A stretch of 64,000 bases of DNA from Galdieria partita (GCA_025991245.1 BQMJ01000007.1:62001-126000); one strand, 5' to 3'. Numbered from the stretch's first letter, positions 41,672 through 51,590 are shown. Numbers and translations are program-made. Notes: generated by a model from the sequence alone, not told the origin.

Positions 41672-43252
41672 ATGGCTTCTTTAACAAAAGATTCCTTTTC
41701 TGAGGATGTAAACAGGGAAAAGACCAATAGGGAGACATCTGCCTCCAGTGGCGCTCTTGCACCTCAAGTCACTAGTAAAGTAACTGTCACTTCATCCGTT
41801 GCAGAAGGCAATCACCAACAGACTCCCTCGCAGCAGAAAGTGCAACCTATGGATGTTTCCAAGTTTGGGCTTGATTTTTATTCTGAAAAGGTATCTGGTG
41901 TCGGTGAAAGTGACAAAAATATTCAGGATAATAAGGCTCCCATTTATTTGAGTTCCACAACCGCCACCGCAGTTCGTCTGGATTCTTCCTTAGTTCATAA
42001 AAATGAGGTTTCAGGTGATTTATCGTTATACAAGTCGGAGTCAACCGTTCCAACTGTTTTTAGCAAAGCGGGAGGTGCTGTAGAGGGCAATTTGAACAAA
42101 ACAGAAGTTCCAAATATTCAAAATGAACCAGGAGATGAAAAAAATGTCGATAAAGGACCTTTCCTGACAAAGGAACAGTTTGACGACTTGGTTCGCAGGT
42201 GTTCTTTTCTTGCAATATATAGTTCTGCTAAAGTTCCCAAAGTACGGTATAAGCGCTTGGAAGAGTCTGTTCTCACGATATGTCGTCTGTTTTACACTAG
42301 AAGGCATAAGATCGATTGGTTTGTTGAGGAGTTGAATCGTAGTGAAGGTCATGATTGGACTGTTTCTCAATGGGTTGCATTTCTTCACGGTTCCAATTTT
42401 AAGATGGTGAAGTTGAAGGCATATAAAGGAATTGGGAACTTTTGCTATTATAATGGAAGTGTATTTACAACTGCTGGGATATTGGGAAGTTGTAAGTGCT
42501 TGAGAGAGGTTCGTACAGGCTTTGGTGGTAAACAGGGCAATAGAGATGTTCTTCCCGATGAAGAACTCAAGGCATTATATGAAAGCGAAGAAATTGTCAA
42601 AGTTGATCCTAATGCCTTTCCAGATGACTCCGAAATTGCACCTCTGAAGCCAGTGAGACCTCGTATGACTTTGAAAAGGCAGTCAGATAGCATTGCACAA
42701 ACTTATGGCTTGGAGAATAGTTCTCTGAAGAACCCCAAGATTAGTTATTCATTAACAATGGGAGAGGTTGCTTTTGAAAGTCTCTCAAAGGCAGGTAGTT
42801 CACCCATGGAGACGGATTCCGATGTTGAAATCGCAGAGTTGGAAGCTTCTCAACAAGAAAATGATATGGAAAGTACAGAAAGCAGTGAAAGTGGTACAAA
42901 GAATAGTATAGAAAAGGATTCTCCAAAGCGTGCTTCACGTAAGAGAGTCGTGGAAGACTCTATGAGTCGAAGTCAGAAAACGTTGGATACAAACTCTACA
43001 CAAGATTCTCGTATTCACAACAATGAGAGGCTCAGTTTATCTGATACAGTCTATCGAAAAGATACAAAGTCAAAGATGGATGATAGAAATCAACAAACTT
43101 CAGATGAGTACATAGATTCCATTTTGATAAAATTTTCTGTACAAATGCAAGAAAAGTTGGATCGTGCCATTCAGGAATTAGAGATCAAAATGGACCTTAT
43201 TACTCAAAGAGTATCCAAACTAGAAGAAAGATTCGAAAGACAAATATCTTAA
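41672..43252 (+). CDS. Unknown serine-rich protein with a compact middle domain
   Basis: A 526-residue intronless protein I do not recognise. The N-terminal 160 residues are Ser/Thr/Gln-rich and probably disordered. A compact domain lies at about 165-300 (LTKEQFDDLVRRCSFLAIYS, WFVEELNRSEGHDWTVSQW, LKAYKGIGNFCYYNGSVF), aromatic and basic, perhaps a DNA- or protein-binding module. A long polar stretch with phosphorylatable serines follows, and the last 50 residues form a coiled coil (QEKLDRAIQELEIKMDLIT). There is no signal or membrane segment. A nuclear scaffold or transcription-related role would be a guess. No neighbour gives a clear hint. Confidence 0.7.
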   Translation: MASLTKDSFSEDVNREKTNRETSASSGALAPQVTSKVTVTSSVAEGNHQQTPSQQKVQPMDVSKFGLDFYSEKVSGVGESDKNIQDNKAPIYLSSTTATAVRLDSSLVHKNEVSGDLSLYKSESTVPTVFSKAGGAVEGNLNKTEVPNIQNEPGDEKNVDKGPFLTKEQFDDLVRRCSFLAIYSSAKVPKVRYKRLEESVLTICRLFYTRRHKIDWFVEELNRSEGHDWTVSQWVAFLHGSNFKMVKLKAYKGIGNFCYYNGSVFTTAGILGSCKCLREVRTGFGGKQGNRDVLPDEELKALYESEEIVKVDPNAFPDDSEIAPLKPVRPRMTLKRQSDSIAQTYGLENSSLKNPKISYSLTMGEVAFESLSKAGSSPMETDSDVEIAELEASQQENDMESTESSESGTKNSIEKDSPKRASRKRVVEDSMSRSQKTLDTNSTQDSRIHNNERLSLSDTVYRKDTKSKMDDRNQQTSDEYIDSILIKFSVQMQEKLDRAIQELEIKMDLITQRVSKLEERFERQIS

Positions 43253-43328
43253 TACATCAAAAATAAACGTCAATTACCGATCTTTATTGAAAACGACTTT
43301 TTGGATGTTCCCATCAGTCCGCATTGGA

Positions 43329-44412
43329 CTATAATATTTGTAGTCCTTCATTTCGAAGTTCCAACGATCCATATATATAGATAAACTCAGTAATATGGAT
43401 ATTTTCCATATCTTCATTGTGTGAATATTCTTTGCAAGCTAACATCAACTCCTGAAATTCTTTATCGCTTATTTCAAATCCTAAACGTTCTATACACTTT
43501 TTTGCTTCTGTACGACTAATCCAACCTGACATGCGAGTATCAAAACATTCAAACTCTCTTCTAGCTTCAGTCATCTACAAAGAACAACGTTATTCATATG
43601 GAATGTTTTCTCATTTTGTTCATACAAGTACGTTGGATAAACCCATTGACTCACCAACAGCCGTTGCCTCCGCTCGAGCTTTACGAAGTGCTATTTCTTC
43701 ATCTGCAGTATATCTTGTGGGACCTTCTGGAATCTGAAGACCAAGTCAGTAGACTCGAATGAATCAATCCGTTTACAGACTAACTTTGAGAGGGTCTAAC
43801 TCGGATAATTTTGTATTTTGCGAAATTTTTTCTGCCACAAGTTGACTATTTTCTTCTTCTGTGCAAAGCTGCTCCAATGGAATATGATAAAAGGCACCAT
43901 TATTTGTGTCATAAACCACACCATCAGTAAACGCAAACTCTAGACTGAGTGAACCTTCCGGCAAAGGGACACATACTTCATACATTTCTTCCTTCTGGAG
44001 AAGCCACAGTTAATCAGAATTATTCATAAAAAAGGCAAATTATTTTCCCAACCTTTTGTCTCAAAGGTAATATCAAGGGATTGTCAACGCCATTCCAGTT
44101 GTTGAATCCACCGGTGTAAAATAAATCTTGTCCTGATCGAAAATATTTCGCTGGAGGCTGATACTGGATAAGTACATACTTGTTTTTCTGCGACTCTGTA
44201 ACGGAATAATTGATTTTTCCTAGTGTCTCGGCTCGTGACATGGTTAGAAAAAGTGATTGAACAACAGAACTATTCTTTCTGCTCCTTTCCAAAATAAAAG
44301 GGTATTTGTGGCAATATAAACAAAATGGTTGTTTCTCTCTACACTTATTATAATTAATCAATGCCTTCCACTTCGTTCCTGATAACAAAGACTGAAAAGC
44401 CAAAGCCATCAT
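43329..44412 (-). CDS. Starch-binding domain (CBM25/53-like) plus EF-hand protein
   Basis: Four exons (44053-44412, 43785-43994, about 43655/43659-43733, 43329-43564/43574) encode about 295 residues. A Cys/Arg-rich N-terminal part of about 60 residues is followed by a CBM25/CBM53-like fold (YVLIQYQPPAKYF, DLFYTGGFNNWNG, LSLEFAFTDGVVYD, YHIPLEQL). After a helical linker comes an EF-hand pair at the C-terminus (FECFDTRMSGWISRTEAKKC...), in which loop position 3 is Arg, so calcium binding is uncertain. CBM53 domains bind starch and glucans. Red algae make floridean starch in the cytosol. The exon 3/4 junction has two in-frame solutions. Neighbouring genes are barrel-like and GH31. Confidence 0.7.
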
Positions 44413-44447
44413 CACCAAAGACAATCTCAACAATTTATTGTAAGATT

Positions 44448-45251
44448 TTAAAGTTGAAAGGAAACCTTACGTTTCAGCTGAATATCAAAGTCTCGAAGTG
44501 ACTGTTGAAAGCCCAAAGCACTCTTAACAACCCAAGGACCATCTCCAGTATGACTCGTCCATTCTAATAAATACTTTCGGTTACGCCAATCTGCACCTGC
44601 TTTGATCAAGTTGTCTTGATCCATCTGCTTAGTGACCGACACAGCAGCAGCTTGCGAATCTTTCGAGAAATAGGAATATTCGCCTTCTAACAACATACGA
44701 GAGTTTAATTCGTGTGTAAGCTTTATATTCGTCACTTTCTTTTGCACGTCATAACGGATGCGCAAAGCGTCGTTGCCTTCCAAATTGCTTTGCAGTTCTA
44801 AACGTTCCTCTCGTTTTCCCAATCCACGATTCGAAATATCATGGAACCAAATGTGTGCTGATACTTTGTTTTTCTCATCCGCTTGAATGTAATAACTAGC
44901 ACTCAACGCATTTTTGGGTGGGAAATACGATAGACGGACAAAATTGTCCTTGTCGAAAGCCTGAAACCGTTGATCGGCACCGAAATAACGGAAGCGTTCT
45001 CTCTCAAAGTTGTAACAAGCATAAAGTTTGGATTTAGCTTGCAAGGAATACACAAACTGTGTTTCGAAACTGGGCTGCTTAGGATTGAACTCAAAAGTCA
45101 ACGACACGTGCTTGGGCTCACATGAAACTTCGAAAGATTCTGTCTCAAAAGGTGCCTGTTATTCATTATCCTTCAACACAAGTTCCTTGTTTCGATTGAT
45201 AATACTCACCAAAGTAGAAACACGAAACGGTCTCTTCGAGGATGGCTGCAT
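44448..45251 (-). CDS. Putative beta-barrel outer-envelope-like channel (OEP24-type)
   Basis: Two exons (45210-45251 and 44448-45155) join in frame to 249 residues. After about 28 residues the sequence consists of alternating polar/hydrophobic strands: SLTFEFNPKQPSFETQFVYS, SKLYACYNFERERFRYFG, HIWFHDISNRG, TNIKLTHELNSRMLLEGEYS. There is no transmembrane helix, and the C-terminus ends in a strand (DIQLKRKVSFQL). Length and strand number resemble plastid OEP24 or OEP21-like pores for sugar phosphates and anions, but no diagnostic motif was found. The gene begins with a 14-codon exon. A pore role in metabolite exchange is inferred. Confidence 0.5.
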
Positions 45252-45677
45252 TCCCTTCCAATATCTAAAATCTCAATTGGCTGATGCATTCGGAAGTTTC
45301 CGTCCACAAACAAATGAACGGCTTCTCCTCTCTCACGAAACAGTATTTGGGTTACAATATGCTGGATGATGTATTCTCTGAAGCCTACAAAAAGGTGTTG
45401 ATAATCCTGTGAGTTTATTGAGACTCGTGAAGAAAACAGTCAATAGTGTCTTCTATTGTGCACCTATAGCTTCCATATAACATATCTCTTCCTTCTGATG
45501 GACAAGAGAGTATTTGGTAGATAAACCAAAAACTATTTTGTCTAAACAGACTTTACAAGCGCCGACCTTTACTAAAAAGACAAGAAATCAAAGGAACCTT
45601 ATCAAAACCAAACTCGAACTAGAATAATAATACTTTTCTACAATAAAACATATCACAACCCACTAAAATAGAGCCAA
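45252..45677. other. 426 bp between the barrel gene and the GH31 gene
   Basis: No convincing gene. A plus-strand open frame near 45330 encodes only about 32 residues, and a longer frame entering from the left ends at 45369 as a shadow of the barrel gene. The region should contain the promoter of the barrel-like gene and the 3' end of GH31. No repeat or RNA gene was seen. Confidence 0.5.
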
Positions 45678-47900
45678 CTACACAACACGACGAAAACATG
45701 GCAAAATGTGAATAGGAGTATGAAAATTTCTAAGCCAGCAAGGACCAATAATATCTCCATGATACTCTATCCTATCATCCATAGTATAGTTATCTAACAA
45801 AGCAAAAAATTGCCAAGTTCCTGGTGGAAACCATATATCTCGGTGATTCTCATGGGCAACTATAACAGGAGCAACAAGTAAGGTATCTCCAACTGTAAAC
45901 TCATCATCTATTGTCCAACTTTCAGAGAGTTTTGGACAAGTCCACCATAATGGGCGAATCATAGGCCAACCAGTAGTTAGTGACTGTTCCATTGCATCAT
46001 CGATAAATGGCAAAAGTTTCTTTCGGCTTGCAATGAGTTCTCTACATAGCTCCACCGTATCTTCACTAAACTGCCAAGGAGCTACGGATAATTGAACACT
46101 TGGCATAGCTAAGCTTAACTCTAACCATCGAACAAATAACTCCTCATTCAATTGTCTATCATCATAGCAATTCCCTCCAACAATATCAGGCAAAACAAAC
46201 GGATATCCAACAATGCCTGCCACCAAAGTTGCAGGAATAATACTTGCTAAGCCATTATCAAAGTCCCATACTGAAAATTTATCAAATAATCTGAGAAATG
46301 AAACATAAGATTGACAACCACGACTAGCTGCTCGCACTTCTCGAATAGGAAATTTAGAGGCTATATTGCGGTTCCAATATAAAGTATATTCGTCGGGAAT
46401 ATGCAGAGTTTCTCGAAAAGTTGGATGCTGTGGAAGAAAACAAGGCTCTCCTGCATCAAACTTGAATCCATCTATTCCATATTCCTTTTGTAGTCGATAA
46501 AGTTGTTCCAAAAACCATTCACAAGCTTCAGGATTAGTGACATCGAGAGCTTTCACAGTAGTTGGTTGCCACCAACGAAACGATGATGTACTCGCTATTT
46601 GGTCGCTTGAATGACTTTCTTTGCATGTTTGTCTGACAAAATATTTTTTAGGTGACGCATCGTTTTCCAAAACTGCTTCTGAGTCTTCATCAGCAAATGG
46701 AATAATCCACAGAGTAACTAGAAAACCCAACTTGTGTAACTTTTGTACCATCTTTTCTGGATGTGGAAATTTAGTTTCGTCAAAACGCAAATCGCCATAT
46801 TTCCGAGACCAGCGATCGTCTATTTCTAGGACAGAATGTGGATATCCCATTTCACAAATTTCTTGTGCAAAACTTTCTACATCTTCTTGAGTAATGTTTT
46901 GTTTATATCTTGCCCAAGTTGTCCATATAGGTTGTTCAATTAGAGCATGAAGTGGTTTACTCTTATTACATTTTGGTAAATAGTCAAGTAGTCGTTCAGT
47001 TGCTTTTCGAACATCGGCTTCTATACCTAAGACAAAGTTGAGGCAAGGACATACTGTATAAAAAGTAGAAGAATTGGATAATGGATGTGTTATAGAAGAT
47101 AAATCATATTGTCTTCTAGCTTCTATTTGTAACAATTCGTTGCCTTGTACTTTGGAATCAGCCAAAGGTAATAATTCTTTGGCAAAGTTTTCCAAACCAA
47201 TGTTCCATTGTCTTGCTGCTTTCTGTTGTTTAGGAGAATGTAAACCAATGTGAAGAAACTTGGAATGAAAAGGGTCCACAGAAAGAACGAGACCTTCGGA
47301 TGAAACCCAAGAAGGATCCACTAAACCACAAAGACCTTGTGGACCATTATCAAAAGGATAATAAGGACCTAACTCTAAACAGGCACGTTCGGTAGGCCAA
47401 AACTGCCTAAGGGAATGAGCTCCGCCATACCAATGTCCAGAAATAGGTAACTCAAAATGAAAGGTAGGATTGGAAGATTCTGACGAAAATGTCTGGTGTT
47501 CTTCCTCCAAGTTACCGTAGACCATAGAAATATCAAACAGCTGTTTTGGGTGACGTTGCACAAGCAACTTTGTTCCACACGAACAACAGAACGAACAGTT
47601 CTCTACTGCAATCCTGTTGGAAACTAGTTCCTTTTGAACAGAGGAATGTTCAACTTCTTTTAGCTGGTCCTCCTTCTCCAAGATTGTGCTTTCTATTGGC
47701 CTCCAGTTGACCTGCAAGTTTGTGACGCAACAAGGAGGCCAGGAGAAAGTTGCTTTAGCAACACATTGACAGTGGTACCTTTCATCTTCATTTTCACAGC
47801 TTTTTCGAAAGCACTTTAGAGTTCGTTCTCCCCAGCAGACCAGTAAGCCTCCATTGCGAGTTAAAGGAAGCCAAAAGTTGCAGTGTTCAAAGCTTTCCAT
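45678..47900 (-). CDS. GH31 glycosidase (MYORG-like)
   Basis: A 740-residue intronless protein. The catalytic domain holds the GH31 nucleophile in YGIDGFKFDAGEPCFL (D482) and the acid/base region in FVLPDIVGGNCYDD (D572), plus SVLEIDDRWSRKYGDL and FPHPEKMVQKLHKLGFLVTL. This resembles the MYORG/KIAA1161 and bacterial YicI side of GH31, whose substrates are alpha-galactosides or alpha-xylosides; specificity cannot be read from sequence. No signal peptide is obvious, and the Cys-rich N-terminus (HCQCVAK, CSFCCSCG) is unusual. It shares a 255-bp intergenic region with the divergent DUF5107-TPR gene. Confidence 0.87.
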   Translation of the reverse strand: MESFEHCNFWLPLTRNGGLLVCWGERTLKCFRKSCENEDERYHCQCVAKATFSWPPCCVTNLQVNWRPIESTILEKEDQLKEVEHSSVQKELVSNRIAVENCSFCCSCGTKLLVQRHPKQLFDISMVYGNLEEEHQTFSSESSNPTFHFELPISGHWYGGAHSLRQFWPTERACLELGPYYPFDNGPQGLCGLVDPSWVSSEGLVLSVDPFHSKFLHIGLHSPKQQKAARQWNIGLENFAKELLPLADSKVQGNELLQIEARRQYDLSSITHPLSNSSTFYTVCPCLNFVLGIEADVRKATERLLDYLPKCNKSKPLHALIEQPIWTTWARYKQNITQEDVESFAQEICEMGYPHSVLEIDDRWSRKYGDLRFDETKFPHPEKMVQKLHKLGFLVTLWIIPFADEDSEAVLENDASPKKYFVRQTCKESHSSDQIASTSSFRWWQPTTVKALDVTNPEACEWFLEQLYRLQKEYGIDGFKFDAGEPCFLPQHPTFRETLHIPDEYTLYWNRNIASKFPIREVRAASRGCQSYVSFLRLFDKFSVWDFDNGLASIIPATLVAGIVGYPFVLPDIVGGNCYDDRQLNEELFVRWLELSLAMPSVQLSVAPWQFSEDTVELCRELIASRKKLLPFIDDAMEQSLTTGWPMIRPLWWTCPKLSESWTIDDEFTVGDTLLVAPVIVAHENHRDIWFPPGTWQFFALLDNYTMDDRIEYHGDIIGPCWLRNFHTPIHILPCFRRVV

Positions 47901-48155
47901 TAAAAAGCAACAACTACAACCAATATTCTCTCAACTGGCAATTGTTCCAACTCTTACTGTTTCAAGAACCAAATCATAAAATGATGCATGACGATTCAGA
48001 AATATTATAAACTCATATTTCTTTGAACTTGATTACAAACTCTACAAGTTTCATTTGGTCAACAAGCTAAAGCATCTCTTCGATCCAATGATAACACCTG
48101 ATCGTCGTCCTTTTTAGATTGGCGTCAGATTCTTCCATTAAGCCGATCCATCATA
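47901..48155. promoter_or_regulatory. Shared divergent promoter of GH31 and DUF5107-TPR genes
   Basis: The 255 bp between the two start codons has no gene. CCAAT motifs occur near 47918 and 48083, and the stretch is AT-rich. A bidirectional promoter is inferred only from arrangement. Confidence 0.4.
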
Positions 48156-51100
48156 ATGGCACAAGTCTGGGAAGAAACGGTATATATTCCTTCCTATGAG
48201 GTTGGAAAGCCGGAAAAGAACCCCTTATTTCTGGAAAAGAGAGTTTATCAAGGAAGTTCAGGAAAGGTCTATCCATATCCAGTAATTGAGAAGATTTATG
48301 ATCAAAAGTTGGAGAAGCCATACAGAATCGTTTTCCTCGAGAATGAATACATTCAAGTCCAGTTAATGCCCGATATTGGAGGTAGAGTGTATAGATACTT
48401 GGATAAAACAAACGACTATGATGCAGTTTATTACAATCGAGTGATCAAACCTGCTCTTGTTGGTTTAGCAGGTCCTTGGATCTCTGGAGGAATCGAGTTC
48501 AATTGGCCACAACATCATCGGCCGAATACTTTTGGAAAAGTAGAATATTATTATACAAGAGATAAAGAAAGTGGAGCTTGCACCTGTTGGATGACTGAAG
48601 TGGACAGAATGTATGGAACCAAATGCTCAGTTGCCTTTTCCATATATCCAGGAAAATCCTTCTTAGAAATCAAGGTCATGTTGTATAACCGTACAATACT
48701 TCCTCAGACCTTTTTGTGGTGGGCTAATCCAGCAGTGCATGTACATGATCAGACTCAATCTATTTTTCCACCTGATGTTCGGGCTGTATTCGATCATGGA
48801 AAGAGAGACTTGTCAAGATTTCCTATTGCTACAGGAGTATATTACAAGGTAGACTATTCCGAAGGAGTAGATATTTCATGGTATAAAAATGTTCCTGTTC
48901 CTACATCTTATATGGCATATTATTCCAAGTATGACTTTCTTGGAGGTTATGATCATCATCAACAAGCAGGTATTCTTCATATTGCAGATCATCATATATC
49001 ACCTGGAAAGAAGCAGTGGACATGGGGTTGTGGCAACTTTGGAGATGTTTGGCATCAACAACTTACCGATGAAGACGGTTCTTATGTAGAGTTGATGGCC
49101 GGTGTATATACCGATAATCAACCCGACTTTACTTGGTTGAAGCCTCAAGAACTGAAGACTTTTACTCAGTATTTCTTGCCTTACAAACAGGTCGGTGTTG
49201 TAAAGAATGCCAATATCGACTTTGCCATCGGTATGGACGTAAAACAAAGTCAAGTTCAAATGTGCGTATATTCTTCTTCCACTTTTGAACAGTTGAAGCT
49301 TCGTTTGACAGATACTAGAAATAATTCCATCATTTATGAAGACTTTATAAATGTCTCACCTCAAAAGCCATTTACACATTCCGTTACTTATTCTTCCAAT
49401 GTATATCATCAGAAACCACATGACTTGAAAATGGCGCTGTATGGAGGAAAAGACAACTCAATAGAATTCATATCCTATCAGCCTGAATATCTTTGTTTAG
49501 AAAAGTTTCCTGAACCTGCAAAGCCAATTGAAGCTCCTGAGCTATTGCCGAATACAGAAAGTCTTTTCTTAGCAGGATTACATTTGGAACAATATCGTCA
49601 TGCAACTTACAGACCAGAAGATTATTATTTAGAAGGATTGAAGAGAGACAAGGATGATATTCGACTAAACAATGCCTACGGCTTGCTTTTATTAAGACAT
49701 GGAGACTATAAAGCTGCCAAAGAATATTTTGAAAGAGCTATAGTCACCAGTACTCGACACAATCCTAATCCTTATGATTGTAGTGCTTATTACTATCTTG
49801 GATTATGTTTAAAATATGAAAAGCGCTGGGAGGAAGCTTTCGATTCGTTTTACAAATCAGTTTGGGATTCTCACTATCATAGTTTGGGTTATTATCAACT
49901 TGCATGTCTTTCATTTCAAAAGAGAAATTATTCCAAGTCTTTGGAGTTTATAGAAACTTCATTAAAGAAGGACAGGACCAACTTGCTTGTCCTTAATGCA
50001 CGTATTACCATATTACGCAAGCTGGGATGCTTTGCAGAGGCATCTGAATGTTGTGATGAAGTTTTGAAAGATAATCCTTTGGAGGCAGCTGCTTTGTTGG
50101 AAAAATCTTTGCTTGAGGCAACCGATAAAGAAAAAACAGATCATAATAGTGTTGTCAAAGATCAATCAAGTTGGCTTAAAATTTTAGATGAAGAGCCTCA
50201 TCAATATCTTGCTTTGACTGAAGAATATTGGGAACTTGGTGACTATGACACTGCAATATGGATACTAGAACAGGTCATCAATCAGTGCACAATCAAAGGA
50301 GTAGAGTTGCCTTTCATTGTATATTATGCGATGGCCTTTGTTCAACAATATATGCAACATTCAAAGTCATCTAGCTATTCCATTTATTTTGAAAAGGCAT
50401 CGAAAGCAGGTTTACAACTGTATTTTTCCACTTCTTTGTTTGAAATGTTCATCTTGGAAGATGCCTGTAAGCAAACTTTGGATTATAAGCCTTACTACAT
50501 GCTTGGCAATCTTCTTTATGACAAGAGACGTTATCAAGAAGCCATTTTTTATTGGCAAAAGTGCATAGAATTGGAGCCATCCTTTCCTACTGCTTATCGC
50601 AATCTCTCTTTGGCATATTTTAATAAGCTTAAAGATTCCAAAAAATCGAAAGAATATATGGAAAGAGCATTTTCGCTGGATACTTCGGATGCTCGAGTGT
50701 TTTATGAATTGGACAAGTTACATCGCATTCTTGGTATTCATCCCAAACAGCGTTTAGAGCAGTTGGAACTGCATGCATCACTAGTACAGCAACGAGATGA
50801 TCTTATCGTGGAACATGTCACTTTACTGAACAGAGACGGTGCTTATGACAAAGCATTATCCATATTATTGAATCATCGTTTTCATCCCTGGGAAGGAGGT
50901 GAAGGAAAAGTTATTGCACAATACACTTTTAGTTGTATTGAGTTGGCCAAGAAACATTTGTTTCAAAATGAGACGGATAAAGCTATTTCCTATTTGATAC
51001 AAGCCATGGATTATCCGTTGAATCTTGGAGAAGGCAAGTTACAAGGAACTCGTGAAAATCATATCTTTTATCTGTTAGGCTGTTGTTATGAACAAAGGAA

Positions 51101-51542
51101 TGACAAGTCTTTGGCAATACAATATTATGAACAGGCATCCCAAGGCACACTTCATCTCGAACCAGCGATGTTCTACAATGACCAACCACCAGAGTTGATA
51201 TTCTATCAGGGACTCGCATTTCGAAGATTGAGAGATGAAAAGAATGCCAAACGATGCTTTCATACATTGAAGGACTATGGTGAAGTACAATTGTTTAAAG
51301 ATTTGAAAATTGACTATTTTGCTGTATCGCTTCCTAATATGTTGGTATTTGAAGAAGACCTCAATAGAATGAACCAAATACAGAGTCGCTTTTTATTGGC
51401 TCTTGGATATATAGGTTTGTACGAATATGAAAATGCTCAACAACAACTAGAGCTAGTAATAGAATTAGATCCTTGTCACCTGGGTGCCTTTGTTCATTTG
51501 GAAATGTTGAAGAAACCTCATAGGTCTTTGTTGATTGAATAA
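48156..51542 (+). CDS. DUF5107 (galactose-mutarotase-like) protein with TPR repeats
   Basis: A 1128-residue intronless protein, the largest complete CDS in the window. Residues about 1-350 form a DUF5107 domain: VWEETVYIPSYEVGKPEKNP, YIQVQLMPDIGGRVYRYLDK, GPWISGGIEFNWPQHHR and GVYTDNQPDFTWLKPQE. The family has a galactose-mutarotase-like fold and is best known from bacteria near carbohydrate genes. Residues about 470-1120 hold many TPR repeats (for example ALFYLGCCYEQ-like and YYLGLCLKYEKRWEEAFDSF). It may bind or process a sugar, with TPRs recruiting partners. The absence of introns and the bacterial family suggest horizontal transfer, though base composition now matches the neighbours. Confidence 0.85.
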   Translation: MAQVWEETVYIPSYEVGKPEKNPLFLEKRVYQGSSGKVYPYPVIEKIYDQKLEKPYRIVFLENEYIQVQLMPDIGGRVYRYLDKTNDYDAVYYNRVIKPALVGLAGPWISGGIEFNWPQHHRPNTFGKVEYYYTRDKESGACTCWMTEVDRMYGTKCSVAFSIYPGKSFLEIKVMLYNRTILPQTFLWWANPAVHVHDQTQSIFPPDVRAVFDHGKRDLSRFPIATGVYYKVDYSEGVDISWYKNVPVPTSYMAYYSKYDFLGGYDHHQQAGILHIADHHISPGKKQWTWGCGNFGDVWHQQLTDEDGSYVELMAGVYTDNQPDFTWLKPQELKTFTQYFLPYKQVGVVKNANIDFAIGMDVKQSQVQMCVYSSSTFEQLKLRLTDTRNNSIIYEDFINVSPQKPFTHSVTYSSNVYHQKPHDLKMALYGGKDNSIEFISYQPEYLCLEKFPEPAKPIEAPELLPNTESLFLAGLHLEQYRHATYRPEDYYLEGLKRDKDDIRLNNAYGLLLLRHGDYKAAKEYFERAIVTSTRHNPNPYDCSAYYYLGLCLKYEKRWEEAFDSFYKSVWDSHYHSLGYYQLACLSFQKRNYSKSLEFIETSLKKDRTNLLVLNARITILRKLGCFAEASECCDEVLKDNPLEAAALLEKSLLEATDKEKTDHNSVVKDQSSWLKILDEEPHQYLALTEEYWELGDYDTAIWILEQVINQCTIKGVELPFIVYYAMAFVQQYMQHSKSSSYSIYFEKASKAGLQLYFSTSLFEMFILEDACKQTLDYKPYYMLGNLLYDKRRYQEAIFYWQKCIELEPSFPTAYRNLSLAYFNKLKDSKKSKEYMERAFSLDTSDARVFYELDKLHRILGIHPKQRLEQLELHASLVQQRDDLIVEHVTLLNRDGAYDKALSILLNHRFHPWEGGEGKVIAQYTFSCIELAKKHLFQNETDKAISYLIQAMDYPLNLGEGKLQGTRENHIFYLLGCCYEQRNDKSLAIQYYEQASQGTLHLEPAMFYNDQPPELIFYQGLAFRRLRDEKNAKRCFHTLKDYGEVQLFKDLKIDYFAVSLPNMLVFEEDLNRMNQIQSRFLLALGYIGLYEYENAQQQLELVIELDPCHLGAFVHLEMLKKPHRSLLIE

Positions 51543-51590
51543 ATATTTTTGGCTTGTGAAAAAGATTGTTAGGAGTCGTATCGCGGCTTG

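Noticed and set aside
44448-45107. Barrel gene starting at the GTG of 45107
   Set aside because: A short upstream exon (45210-45251) with ATG, a GTGAGT donor and an in-frame join explains the start better.
45330-45428. 32-residue plus-strand frame between the barrel and GH31 genes
   Set aside because: Too short, with no splice partner or family match.
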